A stretch of 64,000 bases of DNA from Litsea cubeba (lineage: Eukaryota > Streptophyta > Magnoliopsida > Laurales > Lauraceae). Where the stretch lies: the NCBI GenBank assembly GCA_012931725.1, contig CM022945.1, positions 155,449,047 to 155,513,046 on the forward strand, given 5' to 3'. A program made the translations under genes and the position numbers. This document shows positions 45,301 through 56,076 of this stretch, in pieces. Every line of letters starts with the position of its first letter. Within the stretch, counting starts at the first letter, position 1. The notes beneath the pieces were generated by a model. That model searched no databases. It was given only the letters and a program-made list of their open reading frames with translations, and had not been told where the DNA came from.

Positions 45301-45347
45301 TCAACTACCTCACCAAAGCTCCATGCGGGATCAATATCACGAGGCAT
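42331..45347 (-). CDS. hAT transposase (BED finger, DUF659, dimerisation domain), four exons
   Basis: Predicted exons, in order: 45,347-43,691, 43,591-43,452, 43,341-43,266 and 43,145-42,331. Each junction has GT-AG ends, phases agree, and the 2,688 coding bases give about 895 residues with no internal stop. The N-terminus has a BED zinc finger (CKFCGKLTNGGITRFKHHL). The DUF659-like transposase core has TIMCDGWTSGTQ and VVQMVTDNGANFKAAG as likely catalytic Asp regions and CAAHCIDLIMEEI. The last exon carries the hAT C-terminal dimerisation block (NFGEDTP, SSNCERNWSTFSLIHTK), then a low-complexity tail. Start: the first ATG, at 45,347, is followed by PRDIDPAWSFGEVVE, a standard beginning for BED-hAT proteins. 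Exon joins are my inference from sequence. Confidence 0.85.
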
Positions 45348-45396
45348 TTTCAAAAATTAATTTGCAAACACAAATGCACAATAGAAGACTGAATAC

Positions 45397-46787
45397 CTAT
45401 AAATATGAACAAGTAGTATGTTAAAAATTTAAAAAACAACAAAACATGTTAGAGGAAACATATATCTAACACTTAAGAATCATTCTCTTGACATTTAATT
45501 GGCATTCAATTACTAAAAATAATTTTTTTTACAAATAAAAAAGAAATCCGAAAATAAAAAAAGGAAAAAAATTAAAAAAGAAGCATTATATGTTGGAATG
45601 ATCTATGGGAAACATAGATCTATAATTTAGAAGCCCTTTTCAAGACATTTGATTGACATTCAATTACTAAAAATAATGTTTTTTACAAAAATAAAAGAAA
45701 TCCGAAAATAAAAAAAGAAAAAAAATTGAAAAATAGGTATTATATGTTGGAACGATCTATGGGAAACATAGATCTATAATTTAGAAGCCCTTTTCAAGAC
45801 ATTTGATTGGCATACAATTACTAAAAATAATTTTTTTTTACAAAAATAAAAGAAATCCAAAAATAAAAATAGGAAAAAAATTGAAAAACAAGCATTATAT
45901 GTTGGAATGATCTATGGGAAACATAGATCTATAATCTAGGAGCCATTTTCAAGACATTTGATTGGCATTCAATTACTAAAAATAATTTTTTTTACAAATA
46001 AAAAAGAAATCCGAAAATAAAAAAAGGAAAAAAATTGAAAACCAAGCATTATATGTTGGAATGATCTATGGGAAACATAGATCTATAATCTAGGAGCCCT
46101 TTTCAAGACATTTGATTGGCATTCAATTACTAAAAATAATTTTTTTTTACAAATAAATAAGAAATCCGAAAATAAAAAAAAAGAAAAAAATTGAAAAACA
46201 AGCATTATATGTTGGAATGATCTATGGGAAACATAGACTATAACCTAGGAGCCATTTTCAAGACATTTGATTGGCATTCAATTACTAAAAATAATTTTTT
46301 TGTACAAATAAAAAAGAAATCCGAAAATAAAAAAAGGAAAAAATTGAAAAACAAGCATTATATGTTGGAATGATCTATGGGAAACATAGATCTATAATCT
46401 AGGAGCCCTTTTCAAGACATTTGATTGGCATACAATTACTAAAAATAATTTTTTTTACAAATATAAAAAAATCCGAAAATAAAAAAGGGAAAAAAATTGA
46501 AAAACAAGCATTATATATTGGAATGATCTATGGGAACCATAGATCTAACAATATGAAGCTATTTTCAAGTTGTTTCATGAGTTTTCCATAAGTGATAATG
46601 GTTTTTTTTTTAAATAACTTAAATCCGAAAATAAAAATAACAATATTTAAAAAAAAAAACAAAAGATATGCATACAAGATCAAAAGGATGCATGGATCTA
46701 CAATAAAACAAGCCAATGATGCCATTATATTGTGATTTATAGTAGTTAGAGAGTGATAATCTCAAAAGTTGAAAAAAAGTCACATAC
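45397..46787 (-). other. Possible 5'-leader intron of the hAT gene
   Basis: The minus strand has CATCTAG then GTATGTGAC at 46,788/46,787 (donor-like) and TTTATAG then G at 45,397/45,396 (acceptor-like). If used, the whole 154-bp array would lie in an intron of the 5' untranslated region. No transcript evidence is available. Confidence 0.35.
45447..46640. repeat. Tandem array of about 154 bp, seven to eight copies
   Basis: TGTTGGAA begins units at 45,591, 45,744, 45,900, 46,054, 46,210 and 46,363. A diverged first unit starts near 45,447 and a last, partial unit near 46,515. Each unit holds GATCTATG-GGAAA-CATAGATC, an 8-bp inverted repeat with a 5-base loop, then A-rich and T-rich runs. One unit (46,210) has lost two bases of the right arm and the last has a changed loop. 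The array lies upstream of the transposase start. Confidence 0.93.
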
Positions 46788-47109
46788 CTAGATGAAGATT
46801 CTTGCTTAGAATCTTTAAAATCCTTTGAATAGTTGAATGTTGGTGATTTGGTGGCAAGAAATCTTGAGAAAATCCACTTAGGAGACACTTGGGACCACTT
46901 AGGAGGAAGAAAATGGAAAAGAGGAAGAAAACATAGCAGCAAGTGAAGGAGAAGAAGGGTTTTTCGTCCAAAAAGGGATTTTATACGCCCCCCCGCCCCC
47001 GCCCCCGCCCCCGCCCCGGTATCGGCCGCCACGGGTGCGACGGCCGATATTTCGGCCGTGGCGTGGCGGTGTCGCCCGCCACGGCCGATATTTATATCCA
47101 TGGTCCATA

Positions 47110-48544
47110 TGGATATTCAGATTTTGACACTGATCTATATAGCTTTGTCCTCCAGTGTTCTTTGTTTGATTTCCCAAGTAGTCCTGGTATGATATAGTAA
47201 TATTATGGTTCCATGTCAAAACAGAAAAAGTAAAAACTAATGAAAAATCCTCATCAACTATGATTAAATTCAAAATATAAACAATAGTTAAAAACTATGA
47301 TTGCGTTAATTTATTCCTTTTATAGATTACTAAAATATTTAGCTTCCTAAAATTCAAGTCTAATATCATTTAAGTGGGAGTTGGGATCTAGATCCCCCGT
47401 CATGTCTCTCATCGGCTTTCCCTATAATAGATGCTTAAAACTCCACGTACTATTAAGCCACATGATGATAATCCGGACCGTTCATCTTGAATCTCAATTC
47501 TCATCCCTTCCAATGGCATATCTTCGAACTTCACTTCAATAGGAATTGTCCCACCATTCGATTTTTGCATATGGCTGATTTTATAATTAGTAGAATCGCA
47601 TGAATTACTAATCAAATAGCTTAATCCCATTATCAGTTATGTGCACAAATCTAACAGTATGATGAACTCCAATTGTAGTGAAATTTGATAATCCTTTATG
47701 GAAGGGGAGTATATTCAAAATGAACGGCCCAAAATATCATCATATGGGCCTGCGTTGGAGTTTGAGGCATCTGTTATGGGCAAGCGGGTAAGAGATGTGA
47801 CACGGATCCAGACTCATTTAAGTTGGACCCATCGTCTGGCCACCTTGTTCACCTCTCTAATACATCAATCACCGTGCACTTCCATCACATGATGGAAATG
47901 CCCATTAAAATGGCCAAAATGCCAAGTCAGTGTCCAATCACACTTCATTCTTGAAAAATCCTCTCTGGAAAATGGGATGAATGGCCACTAATTTTACCAC
48001 ATTCTACTGTTGGTCTACGATGACCTTACAGCTCGCAATACTGTATTTTCACAGCTAGCCGTAGAACACCCAGCTTCTTCAGAAACAGGGTTTTACCATA
48101 GACTTTTGAGACTAAGATTGGTACTCTTGGTATCCTAAAATGATGACTAATTGGTGGACTTTAGTGAGGATTGTTCTGAGTCAATAGATACCTATGAATT
48201 GCCAGACAATGTATGATGTACAAGCTACATTGGACTAAGACAAAGTAAGGTAAGAGAATATCTAAGAACTGATGATGCGCCGTGGAAAATGATTCAATAT
48301 CAATGACCTCACTCCCTCTTTGAACCGAGTTTCGATGTTTCGTACAAAGAAGACAATGACTAACCTAGAATTACGTTATTTGTTCCCCTTGACTATCAAA
48401 GATCGAATTAAATTGTACTGCCTCATTATTGATGTTCACAAAGAGAGTCCTAACCAAACTAAAACTAGTGGAGAGATTTTAGGAAAAAATGAAGTAGTCC
48501 TAATCTAATGAGATATAAAAGGTGAAATCAAAATAGGAATACAA

Positions 48545-48546
<2 letters not shown>
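47110..48546. other. Non-coding between the hAT element and the gypsy remnant
   Basis: No credible frame or repeat. It may include the LTR of the minus-strand gypsy remnant, whose polypurine tract is near 48,620, but no LTR ends were identified. Confidence 0.35.
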
Positions 48547-48576
<30 letters not shown>

Positions 48577-48595
48577 TAATATATATATCTATATG
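48547..48595. repeat. (AC)n(AT)n microsatellite
   Basis: A run of AC dinucleotides passes into AT dinucleotides with a few interruptions. Confidence 0.9.
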
Positions 48596-48694
48596 AGGAT
48601 TGTTACGATCTTCCCCACTTGAAAGAAACCTTGTCCTCAAGGTTAAAGAATTGAGGCCACCGGGGTCAAATCCTAAATGAAAGTGGTCCAGTTG

Positions 48695-49119
48695 CTACAA
48701 TAGCATTACCTCGTCCTTCTTAAACTCTGGAGTGTCCTCCTGGGCAGACATATATAAAAGTGCACATGATGCCTTGTTGCACGATGTCTTAGATGCTTTT
48801 GATTGAGTCATTCCATCAATAGTGATCTCCTGGCTATTGATCTTGAATTGCATCCATTTCTTAGAAAAGTCCCATAAGACATATCCTAAGGTTTGTAACC
48901 ATTCAGCACCAAGGATCATGTCACATCCTTCAAACTCTATGAGATAGAAATCTACAGCCAATTGAGTCTAAGGGATGGAAAAGGAAAGATCAGGGCACAC
49001 ACCATGGCTTATTAGTGTTTCACCATTGGAAACTGTGACATAAAGCTCATCAGTAGTTCGGATTGGAATATCAAATCGTGTTGTAACTGGAGCCCTCAAA
49101 AAATTATGGATGCTGGTTA
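48695..49119 (-). pseudogene. Gypsy retropepsin-like protease, C-terminal part
   Basis: The minus strand reads DFYLIEFEGCDMILGAEWLQ and TLGYVLWDFSKKWMQF, the C-terminal half of chromovirus-type proteases (hydrophobic-G-[AM]-[DE]-WL). Upstream of a stop at about 48,970 the frame continues with TTRFDIPIRTTDELYV. The first codons after the active site abut the solo LTR at 49,119. Confidence 0.82.
49115..49119. repeat. Target duplication of the solo LTR, left (GGTTA)
   Basis: Matches 52,979-52,983 on the other side of the LTR. Confidence 0.75.
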
Positions 49120-50168
49120 TGTCGCAACCCCGGAACGGGTCCCCGACCTAATTTGGGATCGCTTGCGAACTAATGGTGAAGATGATAATGCCATGATGGT
49201 GCAATGGTTTAATTGGCCAATATGTACACAGATTTGAAGAAGAACATTTCATCCGTGCATGTAATTTCCCACAGGGTTCCGCGGTGAGGATCTCACATAC
49301 AAGTCATTTGCATTCGGAATGCGGAAGCATGTAGCAAATCAAGTATAACAATTCATTCCATGATACAAGTACACAAAATCATGATGTCAGAGTGAGCAAT
49401 AATCATTAGCATTTCCCAAAAATAGTAAAGTTAAAAGTTTATACAAAATGTGAATTAGTTTATCATACCTCAAAAAAATAATGGCCAATAAGGCCAGTAC
49501 AACCCAAAAGAATTCCCCAAAATGTTGTTAGTCACAAATCCCAAAATATGTCAAAATCTCAAGGCTTGACCGAATGCCTACATGACATCGTCAGCCTGCC
49601 ATTACCCTACGCATTGCGGCTTACCGGCCGCCGCCTCAAGCTCCTCCTCAAAGGCAACGGGGTCTGGACCTGAGTACCAAAGAGTGAGTCAGACACTACG
49701 GTTTGGCAGGTTGATGAAAAGATATAACAACAATAAAGTAAAGTAATGATACCTTCAAAAACATTGAAACTTGCTTAAATAATAATTTCAATGGAAAAGA
49801 ATGCCTCATTAATTAGAAATACATGAGCAATATAAAACATATAGAGGTACCAACAAATCAAGAACTAGCAAGATGGCAACCACACAAAGCTAAACCCTCT
49901 ATCACTAAAGTGATGAGAGCACATCGGGCCGTTGACCTCAATTACACGAGGTGAAGAGAGTCAACGATCATATATATAAATACATATAACTATACGGGAC
50001 CGCATTAGCGAACCGGGTATTGGGACGGGACGGGATCCAAGTTGCAGCTGGCGGGACGAGAGGGGGACCTCCAAGTCTGTGGAGCAGACCGACAAGGTCG
50101 TCCAAGCTTAGTGGTGCCGACACATAGATCATATGCAAGAAATCGAGACAAGTACATATATCGATATG

Positions 50169-50931
50169 CAGGGCCAGTTCTGAATTTTTCAGGGCCCGGG
50201 GCAAGCCTAAAAATTATGCCTCTATATATATAAACTTAGTGATGGCCTCATTCATTTTTCAACCAATAATTAACCTGTCAAAATTAACTAAAAATTTAAC
50301 ATTCAAAGCATATAAATTCAAACTTCAATATATAAACATTCAAAATAAAATGCTATAATGTATAAACAAGACAAATACTTGTAAGTTGTAACAATTCAAT
50401 AGTTCTTTTACAAGATAAATACTTGTAATTTGCAAAAGGTTCAGATGATTAAATGGATTAAAGGTTCAGATGTTGATTATGGGGCCCACAGAAGTTCAAA
50501 AAAAATAAATCTACGGCTATAAGGTTTCATAAACTTTTTGTTTTAGTTCCAAATCAAGAGTAATATTGTTGCATTCAGGATGGGCCAGGGACTTTTGTAA
50601 CAAAACTAAATGCTAACTGGCCATCAAAATTTTAAGTGGCCCCAATTATGATAAATCAAAATCAGTTAATTTTACATATAATATTACACATTTTTCAGTG
50701 GGCCTAATTATGAAAAACAATAGTGTTGGACAAGGAATTGTGTAACAGTAAACCGAGCATCAAATTTTTTCAGTGGGCCTAATTATGAAAAATTAAAATT
50801 GAGCAAACTCATCTAATAATTTTAATATTAATTTTATTTTTTAATGAATCTCGTCAATCTCGTTTTTGGGCCCTCCTGAAAAATGGTCCCGGGGTGAGGG
50901 CACTTACAACCACCCTTCAGGGCCGGCCCTG
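50169..50931. mobile_element. hAT-type non-autonomous element, 763 bp, nested in the solo LTR
   Basis: Ends CAGGGCC and GGCCCTG, with further imperfect inverted similarity inward (TTTTTCAGGGCCC against GGGCCCTCCTGAAAAA). Flanks TCGATATG (50,161-50,168) and TTGATATG (50,932-50,939) match at 7 of 8 bases. CAGGGCCGG...-type termini and 8-bp duplication are typical of plant hATs. AT-rich interior, no transposase. Confidence 0.85.
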
Positions 50932-51627
50932 TTGATATGAAGTAAAACACATACACAAGAGGGACGGGCTGCCCATTGGAACAAATATCACATTTGTATC
51001 GAGTCATGCATAAACGGGGCGGGTGACGTGCTAAAAGACAATTTCGGTATTTTCGGGGCATAACTAGTCATATGACTTGAAGTTTGGAGGGCACATGTGA
51101 AATTCGGGTAAAATACAACATAAATGGATTTCCATAAGTTTCCGGTCCAAGCATTGAGGGCTCAAGATTTACATCAGTGTGAATAAGGTCTCGCATGTTG
51201 GTTTTGATATAGATTTGGTAGTCCATGAGGATTAAAGACATTCCGGTTTCCCCATGTACATTAACAAGCCCAAAAACCCTCAACGAGTCTCCGCGATTGG
51301 GTTTCTTTCTAAACCGGACTCCATACAACACCTCTTAGATCTCTCCATTGCATTAGGGCTCTAAACAATACATCCCCAATCCTTAGAATAACATTTCATG
51401 TCCTCCTGCGTTGACCCGGGCCTGACAGACAGTTGGCTCAAGCGGACTGGAAGTTCGCTCTAGCCAAGAGCTCTCTGCGTGGGGTTCACTCGAGCGAACT
51501 GCTCTCTGTGAGGGGTCAGCTCGAGTGAATTGTCAAGCTCGCTCGAGGGAACTGTCACAGAACATTTCTGAACATTTTTGTAATGCAGTTCGGCTCCTTC
51601 CTTTCTTCCCTTGTGAAGCTCTTTGAG

Positions 51628-51651
51628 CGCCCCCCCCCCCCCCCCCCCCTC
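51628..51651. repeat. Poly(C) tract
   Basis: An unbroken run of about 20 cytosines inside the solo LTR. Length likely imprecise in the assembly. Confidence 0.85.
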
Positions 51652-52978
51652 TCCCTCCTTCACATAATTGAGGGACTAATGACCTCCTCTAAACCCCACA
51701 TAATCCACCGTCAAAACCATCCATAAAATGAGTCCAATCACCTCATTTCCACCCACATTCAATCACAAGAGAGAAAGAACCCATCATTCATAGAAATCCA
51801 CATGTAGCATATTCAAGATTTAACACAAATCAATGCAACATTTTCCAAGAGATTAACAAGATAGAAAGTTACATCAATGAGTGCATTTCGAAATCAATAA
51901 AAGCCATATCACTAAACAAGAGTTAAGCCATCAAAACCATAAGTGACAAATCAAAATTTTCTAACAAAACATGTTCAAAATCAAACCATCTATTCATCCA
52001 CTTGCCTTGGACACAAAATTAGCAACTCAAGCTCCTAATCACAATTTCCAAGCTAATCTACAAGAAAACCACAAAACCCCCAAAACAAACCTATTTAGAA
52101 CCCTAAAAGGCCAATACCAAGAATGAGGAAGAGAGAGCTTCCAATAAGGAAGGTGGAGACTCTATAGGGCTAAGCAAACACACATCTAGGAGATTGGAAA
52201 GGTCACTTAATTGAAGGGTCTCCAAATGCACAAGACTAGCTCAAAAGGAACTCAAATATAGATGGATTTCTCTTCTAATGGCGTCCAAGGAAAGCTCTCA
52301 TGGAAAGGAAGAAGGTGATGAAGTCCATTTTTCGATTGGTGCAAGGTTGGAGTTGATGGGAGATGGACAAGCAAGAAGGAGAAGAGAAAACCCTAGGGTA
52401 GCTGGCCAACTTCTCCCACAAGGTGTTTAGAGCAAGAAAAAGAAGAAAAAAAGGTGGGTTCTCCTTATATACTAAGTGGAGGTGGGTCCCACAACTTATA
52501 AAGATTGATGGGCTAAAAACCTGGTTCTCGAGACCTTGGATGAGTTCGACGAAGAAGGAAGAAATGTTCGTCGAAATTTCTAGTTTCCAAAAAGTATATA
52601 TTTCAAGGGTTTTGATGACATCGAGTTTTGTGTCCAAATTTGGTGTAAAAAGACTGTTTAGCACTCAAAGTTGGAAAAATAGGGTTTTGGGACCTCGAAC
52701 GGGGATGGGATCAACATGAAAGTTGTAGAGGTTAACGAGATGAGTCAAACAAAGTTAAGCACGAATTTATGAAAATCTTGAATAATCCCCCATGTTCACA
52801 CAAAGTCACTAAAAGAACCCCCAAAGGGTCCCACTACACAAGAAGGCTCTCAAAATTGCCCAAAGCTATATAAAAGCTATTCTAATCCCCAAACTTAACC
52901 AAAATTCACTAATCTCACTTAAAGCTAAAACACCACCTAATTCATGCTAATCACGGTCACTCGAGTCAGGGTCTTAAA

Positions 52979-52983
52979 GGTTA
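52979..52983. repeat. Target duplication of the solo LTR, right (GGTTA)
   Basis: Pairs with 49,115-49,119. Confidence 0.75.
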
Positions 52984-53394
52984 GTCGATCAATATGATCA
53001 TTGGATATTGTTTAAGTATGCCTCAAACTAACATAACTTGCGGTGAAGTAGTTCCTATCAAATCATTGAAGGAGATTAGCATCTTAGTGTTAGTTGCATT
53101 ATTGGTCTGTTCATGCTCTATTTCTTTAGCTTCTTCAAGCGAATTTCCACTTCCTCATTTGCCCCTCCCTCAATATAGAAGAATTGATATTTTGCTTTGC
53201 ATTTGTGACCTGAAGCGAACTTTTCATCATAGTGAAAATGCAAGCCCTTTAAACGTTGTTCATTCATATATTTTTGGGTCAAAAGCTTCAATACAGGACG
53301 AGGGTAGGCTTAGTAGGCAGAGCAGGAACAACTGTTGTACTTGAACTTGACTGGATACAGAATAACTGGAAGCTATGATGCATTTTTAGATGAT

Positions 53395-54100
53395 AATTGT
53401 TTCGTAAACTACCTCAAATACCACATGTCATCAAATAGACGAGTTAAATATATGGCTTCAAACAGGCTTTTTGGTCGTTGGCTTTGAACAACAATGCACA
53501 ATTCATCCTTAAGTCCTCCAACAAATGCAGTGACCATTTTATCTTATGGAACATCAGTGATCATGGTAGAAATACACTCAAACTCTGCTTGATATTTTCG
53601 AAGAGAATTTGTCTGCCTAAGGTGCATCAATTGCATCAAATGATCTTCAAATGTTATTGATCCAAAGCGGGCAAGTAGACTGTCAATAAAAGATTGCCAT
53701 GTGATGTGATTCAGTTGAGTCTGAAGCTAGCTGTACCATCTTTTGCTTCTTTTTCCAGATAGAATGTTACAATTGTGTCCCACTGTTATCTTGGGACATG
53801 ATGAAAGCCCATGAAGGTTACAAATTTGTTGATCCAAATTTTTGATTCAATCCCATCAATGGTTGAACATCACAGGCGTAATGTTGTCATAGTTGGCGTT
53901 GCGACTGCATTGGTTCCATTCTTTAGTTAGACCATGGGAGTAGATAGTTGTTGCTTCATGATCGCAACCTCATTCTACAGCTCCAAGAGTGATATGTGCA
54001 ATGCAATCATCATCTAAGTTGTTGTCCTCATTGTTGCAATCATCTCAGTCAATCCTTTAATAGTTGAAGGATTAGATGAAACTTCAAAATTATTCGCCAT
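53395..54100 (-). pseudogene. Gypsy gag remnant
   Basis: The ATG at 54,100 starts MANNFEVSSNPSTIKGLTEM. Further on the minus strand reads WINKFVTFMGFHHVPR, LARFGSITFEDHLMQLMHLR, YQAEFECISTMITDVP and FVGGLKDELCIVVQ. This is the Retrotrans_gag pattern in order. At least four in-frame stops (for example near 54,014 and 53,545) show it is dead. It continues toward the protease at 52,984-53,100 (ISFNDLIGTTSPQVM, then LID at the insertion point). Confidence 0.75.
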
Positions 54101-54660
54101 GATCTCGTTGATTGATTTGTGTTTTTGACGAGTACGGGCCATACAATAAAAAAGAAGACTTCTCTTTTGACACCTTTTGGATCAATGGCAGAACCGCAAG
54201 GAATTGTAACTCTTATGCTTTTCATTTAATTGAAAAAGGGATGGCAATATCTGTAAATAATTCAAACTTGTTACCCTTCTTGTGCCTTATAAACCAAGAA
54301 CTAAACATGCTATTGATGGGGATGGCAAAGACTCGTAATTTTCTTCAACTTTTAGCCTACTTTGTAATGAGATAAAGAAAAAGTTAATGAAGTACCTGAA
54401 GTAGGAACCTTTTTGTTTCTTATTATGATGAGATAAAGAAGAGTCCGAATCCCCTGTTTTGTCCAAACAGGGGAACCCTGTTCCAGCCTATCTTGGAGCG
54501 CCATGTGTGCATCCATGTCAAATCAGTTTTCAGACACCGAACAACCCCATTTAAAGAATTGATAGAAATATAATGAATTTCATAGGGGTTTTTATAATAA
54601 AAAAAAAAGTAAAAATCAGCACTAACCCAGATTTTTCGTCTCTTCCCCTTCTTCTTCCAA
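54101..54660. other. Non-coding leader side of the gypsy remnant
   Basis: Short frames only; no motif recognised. Confidence 0.3.
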
Positions 54661-54665
54661 AACCT

Positions 54666-54872
54666 AAAAATGGAGATTTTCATTTAAAGAGGATTTGCCT
54701 GGGTGAAAGGAGGCGCGAAGGGGGACCTTAAAGATGTCGGTGCAGCCCCTTGTGCCGAAGAATTCGGGGAGGGATCCACGGAGGTCTGAGCCGTCATTGT
54801 CAAAGGAAAGGGAAGCGAGGTAGTGGTTGACGAACTCAAGGCGGTGGTGGCGGGAGGCGGGAGAGTCGTCCC
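54666..54872 (-). pseudogene. Fragment of an unidentified protein-coding gene
   Basis: The minus strand has an open frame of about 68 codons to a TAG at about 54,666. It reads WRDDSPASRHHRLEFVNHYL and later GTRGCTDIFKVPLRASFHPG. Codons end mostly in C or G, unlike surrounding DNA but like the 5' part of ALS. It looks like a piece of a normal plant gene, perhaps captured by a transposon, but I cannot name the family. Confidence 0.35.
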
Positions 54873-55029
54873 GCCATCAGTGCCAGCCTCAAGTTTGTAC
54901 TAAGACCATAAAAAATTGCCATACCAGATTTGGAGTAACCCTTGCAAAAAACCAAAGAAGGTGTTGAGCAAAAGAATAAAAGAGATTTTGGTGCACGGGG
55001 CTTATTGAAATGTCTAATCCTCACATATT

Positions 55030-56076
55030 TTTGTAGGAATTAATAACATTGGGTATTGTCATGTAGGTGTGTTAAATGAAGGACCTTTTATCATCTTTTT
55101 TTTTATAAGATAAGAGACTCAGGCACATATCCAATTCTACAACCACATGCAAGTCACTCGGAAATGAGAAAACCACTTGCTAGATTCATGTTGCATCCCC
55201 TCAAATGCACAGGACACGAAAAACAAATAGAGATAACTGTTGGCATGCAAAAAAGTTTTCATTCATCAATGTATCATATTTCCCAAGGAAAAATATTCAT
55301 TTTTCATAAAAATGACATTTTGTGACCATTAGAATCTAACCAGTTATAGTGAAGGTGTTCCAGCGGCTACTGTCTACAGGGCACTCTGACCAGCAGTCTT
55401 CGATGCACCGGTCGCTCGCCACAATGATGCAGCCGCTAATCTTCGTCTGAGGGATGACCGCTGGACGTTACATGTCTTCAAGCATTGGCCGCTGAACCTC
55501 TTCCTTCCCAGTTGCCTGTCGCCTATGATCTTCGGCCGGTTACTTCTTCTGATGGTCGCGGGACCTGCAAAAGGGGAACAGTTACACTTCCCATTAATGG
55601 TAGTTTACAGTTCCCATTAATGGTAGTTTTCGAAACCACCTCCACTCCTCCATGATTTTCGACAGTTATGGCTCCCCAAAGGCTATAAAAAGATGACTAG
55701 GGAGAGCAGCAAGGCATCTCTGATATAGTGAAAAGGAAGTCCGGAGACTCCGCCATTTTTAAAACTCTTTCATCCTTCCATCCGCAAGGTGACAATCAGG
55801 CAACAATAAACGCTTTTCTCTAGATCTGGGCGATAGCTTTTGAAAGTCAGTCTTTGTTCCTCTCACCATGGAAGAAGGACAGAAAGTGTCTCTGCTGTTT
55901 TGAAGCAAGCCTCTCTGTTAATATTTCTTCCTGAACAATGGTGATGAACTACAAAGATTGAGGAAAGAAGCTAAATTGCAGACTTCTCCAATTTCATCTC
56001 CAGCAAACTCTCGAAGGCAGCAGACTCCTCATCTCTTCTTTCAATTCAAATTTCCCTTGTTTTGATCTCTTACGCC
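55030..56076 (+). promoter_or_regulatory. Promoter-like, possibly an LTR cut by the chromovirus insertion
   Basis: A TATA box (CTATAAAAAG) lies at about 55,683-55,692. Upstream is a 19-bp direct repeat, TTCCCATTAATGGTAGTTT, at 55,588-55,606 and 55,611-55,629. The arrangement resembles an LTR U3/R region. No coding frame. LTR ends not found. Confidence 0.35.

Larger units (their letters stand above)
41436..47100 (-). mobile_element. hAT DNA transposon with apparently intact transposase gene
   Basis: Ends are imperfect inverted repeats: GGAT-x2-AAATA-x-CGG-x2-G-x-GGCGGGCG from 41,444 inward and its complement from 47,099 inward. TGGTCCATA occurs at both borders (41,427-41,435 and 47,101-47,109), fitting an 8-bp hAT duplication. 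Eight extra bases between the left copy and the inverted repeat leave the exact left end uncertain. Both ends are very GC-rich; a (CCCCCG)n tract lies at 46,986-47,018. Inside are a four-exon transposase on the minus strand and a 154-bp tandem array upstream of its start codon. Confidence 0.8.
49120..52978 (-). repeat. Solo LTR of a chromovirus-type gypsy element
   Basis: Read on the minus strand it begins near 52,978 (AGACCCTGACTCGAGTGACCG, like the LTR start at 56,077) and ends GGGGTTGCGACA at 49,120. It also has the CACCGCGGAACCCTGTGGGA block that matches 59,250-59,270, and diverged CTCGAG-containing copies at 51,435-51,545. GGTTA flanks both ends. Without the nested 763-bp element and its duplication it is about 3.09 kb, close to the 3,284-bp relative. 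No internal domain adjoins it, so it is a solo LTR left by LTR-LTR recombination. The start no longer reads TG, so that terminus is mutated. Confidence 0.8.
48600..54100 (-). mobile_element. Minus-strand Ty3/gypsy remnant split by a solo LTR
   Basis: Gag begins with an ATG at 54,100 and runs to about 53.4 kb. Protease lies at 48,695-49,119 and 52,984 to about 53,100 on either side of the inserted solo LTR. A short pol terminus with NLEDKVSFKWG and a purine tract is at 48,610-48,660. RT, RNase H and integrase are absent between protease and pol end, so an internal deletion preceded or followed the LTR insertion. All frames have stops. Confidence 0.75.

Noticed and set aside
46619..47101. 160-codon minus frame at the hAT end
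   Set aside because: It runs through the inverted repeat and a GC microsatellite and has low-complexity sequence; likely untranslated leader.
51410..51432. CCGGGCCTGACA as an LTR terminus
   Set aside because: The GGTTA duplications and both LTR-like ends place the boundaries at 49,120 and 52,978 instead.
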